Made by a program: the position numbers and the translations under genes. A stretch of DNA of 25,703 bases from an uncultured Odoribacter sp. (GTDB lineage Bacteria > Bacteroidota > Bacteroidia > Bacteroidales > Marinifilaceae). The notes below the pieces were generated by a model. That model ran no database searches. It was not told the DNA's origin and was given only the letters and a program-made list of their open reading frames with translations. The DNA lies in contig CAMRAP010000002.1 of NCBI GenBank assembly GCA_947039985.1, positions 1 to 25,703 of the forward strand, written 5' to 3'. This document shows, piece after piece, positions 23,888 through 25,703 of the stretch; positions within the stretch are counted from its first letter, which is position 1, and every line of letters starts with the position of its first letter.

Positions 23888-25703
23888 ATGAATAAATTTT
23901 ACAGTTATATAAATTCGGCAATATACAATATCCGTCACAATAAGGCTTATGCTGCGTTTTGCATATTTGGTACTGCGCTTACATTTATTTTTATCTCTAT
24001 TGTTCTTCAAGCGACTAATGAGGTCGTTAATAATATAGCTCCATTCGTCAATGCAGATAGGGTAGTACATATAGGTATTTCTTTTAAGGATGAAAAAGGG
24101 CAAGAAGTAGGTGGTATTACTGCCGAAGAAGTTCCAATGCTTTTGAATGATATTAAGGATTATGAGGTGTGTGCGTATGTAAATTATCAATTTCTTAATA
24201 TGCTTACTAATGATAATGTGATTGCTAGTACAGTGTCATTTGTAAATGGAGATTATTGGAAGATAAATAAATTTAATTTTATAGCAGGACGCTCTTTTAC
24301 AGAAGAGGAAGTTATATCAAAAACTCCAGTAGTTGTGCTAAAGAAGAGTTTCGTTGAATCTAATTTTAAAACGAATGAAGTACTTGGTCAAAAAATGGAG
24401 TATCAAGATGTTGTTTACACTGTTATAGGAGTTGTCGATGATTATGCTAATGTTTCAGGTGTATTTGACCAAATATGGGTTCCATCTACATTGAATAAAT
24501 TTGCTACTGCAGGTAATAGATCTCAATATTTATATATTCTTCCTTCCAAAGATGTAGCAGTAGATGAATTTAAAGATAGAATCGTATCAGCTCTGAAATT
24601 TCATTTCAAAAACAAATCAATTGACATTGATATAGATAGTGGTGATCTTTTAACACAACAAGAGGAGCATATCAAGTTTTTTGGTGATAAAAAATTATCA
24701 TATGGTGTACCACTTATTTTATTAATACTACTTATTGTTCCTGCAATAAATATTGTGGTGATCAGTATTGCGAATATAAATAATAGGGCAAAAGAGATAG
24801 CTATTAGGCGGAGTGCGGGTGCAACTATATTATCATCTTTTATGCAAAGTATGGTAGAAAATATGCTACTTGTTGTCATTGGATCTATTATCGGAACTGT
24901 ATTAGCAAGCCCTGTCGCAGATATAATTAGCAAATCTTTTTTTAGTGGGGGGATGAATGATGTATTGTTGATGACATCTATTGATTTGTTAACACTTATT
25001 TTAGGTGTTCTTCCACTCGCTTTGTTGTTTTCACTACTTTCAGGAGGAATTCCTGCATATATAGTCGCAAAAGGTAAGATTTCAAAAATATTAAAAGGAG
25101 ATTTTAATATGAATGGGAATATTATAAAAAGATATTTAGGTGTTTTTATCGAACAGGTTTTAGTTTTTATGATATTGATGGTTTGTATTGTGTCATTATC
25201 TATTGCCGTTGATAAGTATAATGAACCAGGCTTATTGGATACTGATAATGTTATAAGTTTCGGATATACGACGTCTAATTATGACAGCCATGATTTAGGT
25301 GAAGTATCTAAAAATATAGATATTCTGATAGAAAATTTAAGGAAGAAATCTAATGTTGAATCTATAACAGAGGGGATGGGACTTGCTCCATATATAAGAG
25401 GTGATGAATATAATCCATCAGATTCGATTACTTTTAATCAAACTAAAATTAAAGTTTCTGTAAAACTGTCTGACAGATATGGAATGAGTGTTTTTGCACC
25501 AAAACTTATTGAAGGTGATTGGATTACTGATAATAAACTTTCTGATGGTTCATGGCCTTTAGTTATAACCAAAGAAATTGCCGACACATTAAGATGGAAA
25601 AATTCTGTCGGTAAAAAAATTCATTGGAGTCAAAATTACACCATTGTTGGTGTTGTCGCAGGTTTAAAAAACCAAGTATTTGCTCAATCTGTGCCAGCTG
25701 TAG
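23888..25703 (+). CDS. MacB/FtsX-like ABC permease, 3' end outside the window
   Basis: The frame stays open from the ATG at 23888 to the last base, giving 605 residues with no stop. Helix 1 is at about 20-42, followed by a MacB-type periplasmic domain (about 45-265; TVIGVVDDYANVSG and the FIAGRSFTEEE segment are typical). Helices 2-4 are at about 273-395, with the family signature AKEIAIRRSAGAT (about 304-316). Helix 5 (about 425-445) then opens a second periplasmic domain that is cut off. This doubled layout is that of Bacteroidota permeases of roughly 780-800 residues, so about three quarters is visible. With the ATPase it should form a MacB-like machine acting on periplasmic substrates. 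More permease genes commonly follow in such operons, but they are out of view. Confidence 0.9.
   Translation, partial: MNKFYSYINSAIYNIRHNKAYAAFCIFGTALTFIFISIVLQATNEVVNNIAPFVNADRVVHIGISFKDEKGQEVGGITAEEVPMLLNDIKDYEVCAYVNYQFLNMLTNDNVIASTVSFVNGDYWKINKFNFIAGRSFTEEEVISKTPVVVLKKSFVESNFKTNEVLGQKMEYQDVVYTVIGVVDDYANVSGVFDQIWVPSTLNKFATAGNRSQYLYILPSKDVAVDEFKDRIVSALKFHFKNKSIDIDIDSGDLLTQQEEHIKFFGDKKLSYGVPLILLILLIVPAINIVVISIANINNRAKEIAIRRSAGATILSSFMQSMVENMLLVVIGSIIGTVLASPVADIISKSFFSGGMNDVLLMTSIDLLTLILGVLPLALLFSLLSGGIPAYIVAKGKISKILKGDFNMNGNIIKRYLGVFIEQVLVFMILMVCIVSLSIAVDKYNEPGLLDTDNVISFGYTTSNYDSHDLGEVSKNIDILIENLRKKSNVESITEGMGLAPYIRGDEYNPSDSITFNQTKIKVSVKLSDRYGMSVFAPKLIEGDWITDNKLSDGSWPLVITKEIADTLRWKNSVGKKIHWSQNYTIVGVVAGLKNQVFAQSVPAV

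Overview
The window looks like a piece of a Bacteroidota (most likely Bacteroidales) draft genome. The signs are a bacterial alpha-2-macroglobulin, a CarboxypepD_reg-type secreted protein, Bacteroidota-style RND efflux subunits, starts without clear Shine-Dalgarno sequences, and several TAnnTTTG -7 promoter elements. The genus cannot be set from the sequence. The first 46 bases are not genomic: bases 14-46 match an Illumina adapter, so the left edge is a contig end.

Layout. (1) 47-2599: C-terminal half of a thioester-containing alpha-2-macroglobulin. (2) 2698-12357: a complete Kdp potassium-uptake locus: an NtrC-family response regulator, a terminator, a candidate sigma-54 promoter, a 31-residue membrane ORF, kdpF, kdpA, kdpB, kdpC, a degraded porin gene, a GC-rich array of ~41-bp repeats, a stand-alone KdpD sensor (KdpD + Usp domains, no kinase), and a separate HAMP-PAS histidine kinase. 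The classical OmpR-type KdpE is absent. The sequence suggests that potassium uptake here runs through a split KdpD, a separate kinase, an NtrC-type regulator and sigma-54. (3) 12358-18919: a 405-bp regulatory gap with a 21-bp-spaced tandem site, then a tripartite RND efflux operon (adaptor, pump, TolC-like channel) ending in a thioredoxin-type arsenate reductase homologue. (4) 19018-21668, minus strand: a histidine kinase with two close membrane helices and almost no periplasmic part, and its NtrC-family regulator, overlapping by 4 bp. (5) 21669-22235: a 567-bp divergent regulatory region. (6) 22236-25703: a LolD/MacB-type ATPase, a secreted CarboxypepD_reg protein and a MacB/FtsX-like permease that runs off the window.

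The most interesting part is blocks 4-6. The palindrome GTGTAAA-N5-TTTACAC occurs twice in the divergent region. One copy overlaps the -33 area of the regulator's own promoter. The other lies about 109 bp upstream of the predicted start of a near-consensus sigma-54 promoter facing the ABC operon. The simplest reading is a regulator that limits its own synthesis and, when activated, switches on an ABC export operon by an enhancer-type mechanism. With an apparently intramembrane-sensing kinase this resembles, in logic but not in protein family, the Bce-type antibiotic-sensing modules of Firmicutes. This is inference; the motifs themselves are visible.
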